Origin: Rhodospirillaceae bacterium
GTDB lineage: Bacteria; Pseudomonadota; Alphaproteobacteria; Rhodospirillales; UBA2165
DNA length: 44,706 nt
Direction: 5' to 3'
Assembly (NCBI GenBank): GCA_002723345.1
Contig: PBNV01000011.1
Location: 1 to 44,706, forward strand
In this document: positions 42,123 through 44,706 of the stretch, one piece after another
Numbering within the stretch: the stretch's first letter is position 1
How the letters are laid out: each line of letters starts with the position of its first letter
The notes under the pieces: model-generated
What the model saw: only the letters and a program-made list of their open reading frames with translations
Told to the model about the DNA's origin: nothing
The model's database searches: none
Translations under genes and position numbers: made by a program

Positions 42123-43208
42123 ATGTCTGGCAACAGCTTCGGTCACCTTTTCAAATTCACCACATTCGGCGAGAGTCATGGCCCCGCCATTGGTGTTGTG
42201 GTGGATGGTGTGCCACCGAACATTGACCTGATCGAAGAAGATATTCAACTCTATCTGGACAAGCGTAAACCCGGCCAATCTCGATTTACCACTCAGCGCC
42301 GGGAAGCCGATGAGGTGGAAATTCTCTCGGGTGTGTTTGAGGGGACAACGACTGGGGCGCCGGTCGGTCTCCTTATTCGTAACAAAGACTCGCGCTCCAG
42401 GGATTATGAAGACATCAAGGACCTATTCCGTCCAGGCCATGCGGACTGGACCTATTTTATCAAATACGGCAACCGTGATTACCGAGGAGGTGGCCGGGCA
42501 AGTGCGCGCGAAACCGCCTGCCGGGTTGCCGCGGGCGCCATAGCCCGCAAAATACTGGGTCCTAATATTGAGGTGCGGGGCGCGCTCATTCAAATAGGCC
42601 CCCATGAAATCAATCGAGATAATTGGGATTGGGACCAAGTCAGTAAAAATCCATTTTGGTCGCCCGACGCCGAGATTATTGCCTCATGGGAAACCTATAT
42701 GGACCAACTCCGAAAAGATGGTTCCTCCGCAGGTGCTAAGATCGAAATCGTGGCCCATGGAGTACCGGTTGGACTGGGGGCTCCCCTATATGACAAGCTA
42801 GATTCCGAGATCGCAGCGGGCCTCATGAGCATAAACGCCGTGAAGGGCGTCGAAATCGGCGATGGTATGGCAACCGCTGCTTATACCGGCCAAGAAAATG
42901 CTGATGAAATGCGCATGATCGATGGCCAGCCGGCCTTCACCTCTAACCATGCCGGCGGCATTTTAGGTGGCATCTCTTCCGGTCAAGATATCATTGCGAG
43001 ATTTGCGGTAAAACCTACCAGTTCCATCACAACACCTCGCAAGACCATTACAACAGTAAACGAGGAAACCGAGGTCGTTACAAAGGGCCGTCATGATCCC
43101 TGTGTAGGCATCCGCGCCGTTCCCGTAGGTGAGTCCATGGTCGCCTGCATACTCGCTGACCACTATCTGAGGCATCGGGCGATGGCAGACTGGCAAGAGC
43201 GCGGGTAA
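42123..43208 (+). CDS. aroC: Chorismate synthase
   Basis: A 361-residue enzyme that converts EPSP to chorismate with reduced FMN, the last step of the shikimate pathway. All family signatures are present: [17 protein letters not shown] near residue 17, [21 protein letters not shown] [46 protein letters not shown] and the C-terminal [13 protein letters not shown]. Length is normal. It lies 42 bases behind fabI. Confidence 0.97.
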   Translation: MSGNSFGHLFKFTTFGESHGPAIGVVVDGVPPNIDLIEEDIQLYLDKRKPGQSRFTTQRREADEVEILSGVFEGTTTGAPVGLLIRNKDSRSRDYEDIKDLFRPGHADWTYFIKYGNRDYRGGGRASARETACRVAAGAIARKILGPNIEVRGALIQIGPHEINRDNWDWDQVSKNPFWSPDAEIIASWETYMDQLRKDGSSAGAKIEIVAHGVPVGLGAPLYDKLDSEIAAGLMSINAVKGVEIGDGMATAAYTGQENADEMRMIDGQPAFTSNHAGGILGGISSGQDIIARFAVKPTSSITTPRKTITTVNEETEVVTKGRHDPCVGIRAVPVGESMVACILADHYLRHRAMADWQERG

Positions 43209-43396
43209 CTCCTAAGGAACTAAAAAAATTTTGTGTGGCCCTGTTCAAGGATGTGTGTTTTGATCTCAGAGTTGTTTTAAGATCCCGCGGTGCCGTCGAA
43301 CGGCTGCAACCCCGAACAAACCCAGAAACCAACTTGACTGGCGAGGGTCCGGATAGACCTTCATCAACAGCTGTTTCCCCCGAGAGGCCTATTCCG

Positions 43397-44371
43397 CTAG
43401 AAAAATTCTGGCAACTCTCTCTCGAGAGCGGCCCGCACGCGGTCACGGACGGAGATCGTCTGCCTCGGTTTTTCGAAACCCCGCCCCGTCACCTTCTCAA
43501 ATAGGCTTATATATTTGGCACTGAACTCGGCTAAAGTATCGGCCGGTATTTCTGGGATCGCATCCTTATAGGGGTCACACCGGGCGGAAATCCAAAGGCG
43601 CAGAAACTCCTTGTCGAGACTGTCCGGATTCTCTCCCACCTGAAACTTCTGCTGATAGGTATCGGCTATCCAATAGCGGCTGGAGTCCGGGGTTAGAATT
43701 TCATCTGCCAACACGACAGTGCCAGTCTCATCAAGGCCAAATTCAAACTTCGTATCGACCAGAATGAGCCCATTCCTGGATGCGATCTCGCGTCCACGTG
43801 CAAAAATCGCCAGGCTTTTCTCCGCCAACTCGTACCACTGCTCCGCGGTGACCAGTTGGGTTTCCAGGATTTTTTCCTCTGTGATAGGAGCATCATGCTC
43901 CCCGAGGGCGGCCTTCGTGGTGGGCGTGATAATTGTCGCCGGAAGTTTTTGATTCTTCTGCAGGCCTTCAGGAAACTCATGGCCGTAGAGAATTCGCTCT
44001 CCCCGCTCATACATGGGCCAGATGCTCGTCTCGGTGGAACCCGTGAGGTAATCCCGAACAATCATCTCAAGCGGCAGCATGTCCAGATCTTTGACTATTG
44101 CAACGTTAGGGTCGGGATAGCTGATGACGTGGTTTGGGCAGATATCCGCTGTTTCATCGAACCAGAACTTGGCAGTCTGGTTGAGCACTTGACCCTTAAA
44201 TGGCACAGATGCCAGAACTTGATCAAACGCCGATTGTCGATCTGTTGAGATCAGTAACCGCCGCCCACCTGGTAAGCCATAAGCATCGCGCACCTTGCCA
44301 CGGTAGAACTCGGGTAACTCCGGAAATTCAGCGTCAGTGAGACAATTATCTAGGATATTTTGCGTCGTCAA
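43397..44371 (-). CDS. purC: Phosphoribosylaminoimidazole-succinocarboxamide synthase
   Basis: A 324-residue SAICAR synthetase of purine synthesis, of the longer type. Family sequences are YRGKVRDAYGLPGGRRLLISTDRQSAFD (cited in part as RGKVRDAYGL), PNVAIVKDLDMLPLEMIVRDYLTGS and the ADEILTPDSSRYW block near residue 235. No second domain is fused. It is convergent with aroC; 190 bases separate them with nothing I can name. The region upstream (44372-44651) is divergent leader sequence. Confidence 0.95.
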   Translation of the reverse strand: MTTQNILDNCLTDAEFPELPEFYRGKVRDAYGLPGGRRLLISTDRQSAFDQVLASVPFKGQVLNQTAKFWFDETADICPNHVISYPDPNVAIVKDLDMLPLEMIVRDYLTGSTETSIWPMYERGERILYGHEFPEGLQKNQKLPATIITPTTKAALGEHDAPITEEKILETQLVTAEQWYELAEKSLAIFARGREIASRNGLILVDTKFEFGLDETGTVVLADEILTPDSSRYWIADTYQQKFQVGENPDSLDKEFLRLWISARCDPYKDAIPEIPADTLAEFSAKYISLFEKVTGRGFEKPRQTISVRDRVRAALERELPEFF

Positions 44372-44651
44372 AACATATACTCCACATATACTCCCTCAGG
44401 CTGAAATCCTCAGATGACGGGAGAGGCTTACCCGGCTCGTTCGTTATAACCGGCGGCACAGACTTTTCCAGCCCATTCTACTTCTGCATCAAAGTGTTTT
44501 GTTTGGATTTAAATTCGCCATGACTTCGCTGATTATAGGACGGGTCCAGTAACGTGTGTGGTAAGATTGTAGTTTTATTGGCAAAACCGTACAGTGGCGC
44601 AGAGTGCTGCCAGAGTCCTAGGGGAACCGACTTAAACAAAAGGGGCAAGAT
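44372..44651. other. Divergent intergenic region upstream of purC
   Basis: About 280 bases holding the promoter of purC (minus) and of the cut-off gene at the right end (plus). No gene, terminator or repeat is supported. A purine-regulator site cannot be named by eye. Confidence 0.4.
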
Positions 44652-44706
44652 ATGTATGATTTGGAAGATTTCTGTTCGGACGTTAAAACGGCACTTTCAA
44701 CGCAAG
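44652..44706 (+). CDS. N-terminus of an unidentified gene, cut off by window end
   Basis: Eighteen codons (MYDLEDFCSDVKTALSTQ) run off the right edge. The ATG at 44652 follows GGGGCAAGAT, a reasonable ribosome site. The fragment is too short to identify; the pattern LEDFCSDVKTAL faintly recalls the start of small cupin proteins of the cysteine-dioxygenase type, but that is a guess. Confidence 0.5.
   Translation, partial: MYDLEDFCSDVKTALSTQ

Overview
This 44.7 kb window looks like a chromosomal piece of an alphaproteobacterium, probably a free-living Rhodospirillales-type lineage; that placement is inference. The pointers are a 5-aminolevulinate synthase of the C4 (Shemin) pathway, a FlaF flagellar regulator, a mitochondrial-fission-ELM1 family protein, HspQ, a 17-kDa-antigen type lipoprotein, and the pdxH / lipoprotein / fabI / aroC neighbourhood. 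I found no tRNA, rRNA, CRISPR array, insertion sequence or phage gene. Genes are mostly tightly packed, with several ATGA or GTGA stop/start overlaps.

Left part (1-11.8 kb): a cut-off beta-hydroxyacid dehydrogenase gene and an ilvD-type dehydratase (minus); a deiodinase-like thioredoxin-fold protein and a GmhB-like HAD phosphatase (plus); a minus-strand catabolic-looking set (NMT1/THI5-like binding protein without signal peptide, opine-type dehydrogenase, 3-hydroxyacyl-CoA dehydrogenase-like enzyme, cupin); then the most striking gene. This is a two-domain AhpD-like protein whose reading frame is interrupted by a single TGA exactly where the second cysteine of the CxxC redox motif should be. 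The frame then continues for 127 more codons with the expected AhpD sequence, and a small hairpin follows the TGA. I read it as a selenoprotein (CxxU). Upstream come an unrecognised helical protein, an ELM1-family protein and divergent hspQ.

Middle (12-29 kb): a TPR-sulfotransferase with a small degenerate TPR partner, pyrE, and a peptide/nickel-type ABC transporter set in an unusual order: binding protein, a 975-residue ACP / acyl-AMP-ligase / PlsC fusion, two ATPases, flaF plus a strong terminator, then two permeases. A flavin reductase-like protein is followed by a pair acting on sulfate esters: an arylsulfate sulfotransferase and a formylglycine-type sulfatase, both without visible signal peptide.

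Right part (29-44.7 kb): a run of small basic genes behind a cold-shock gene whose frame is broken at an A5 run; manC; a decayed class-III aminotransferase; hemA; a CinA-C protein; an alpha/beta hydrolase with a winged-helix gene; an SDR; a SRAP/YedK DNA-lesion protein; a polysaccharide-deacetylase/Gfo-Idh pair; pdxH; a glycine-zipper lipoprotein; fabI; aroC; purC; and the first 18 codons of a further gene.

Most functional calls rest on motifs readable in the translations and remembered family signatures; no database search was run.
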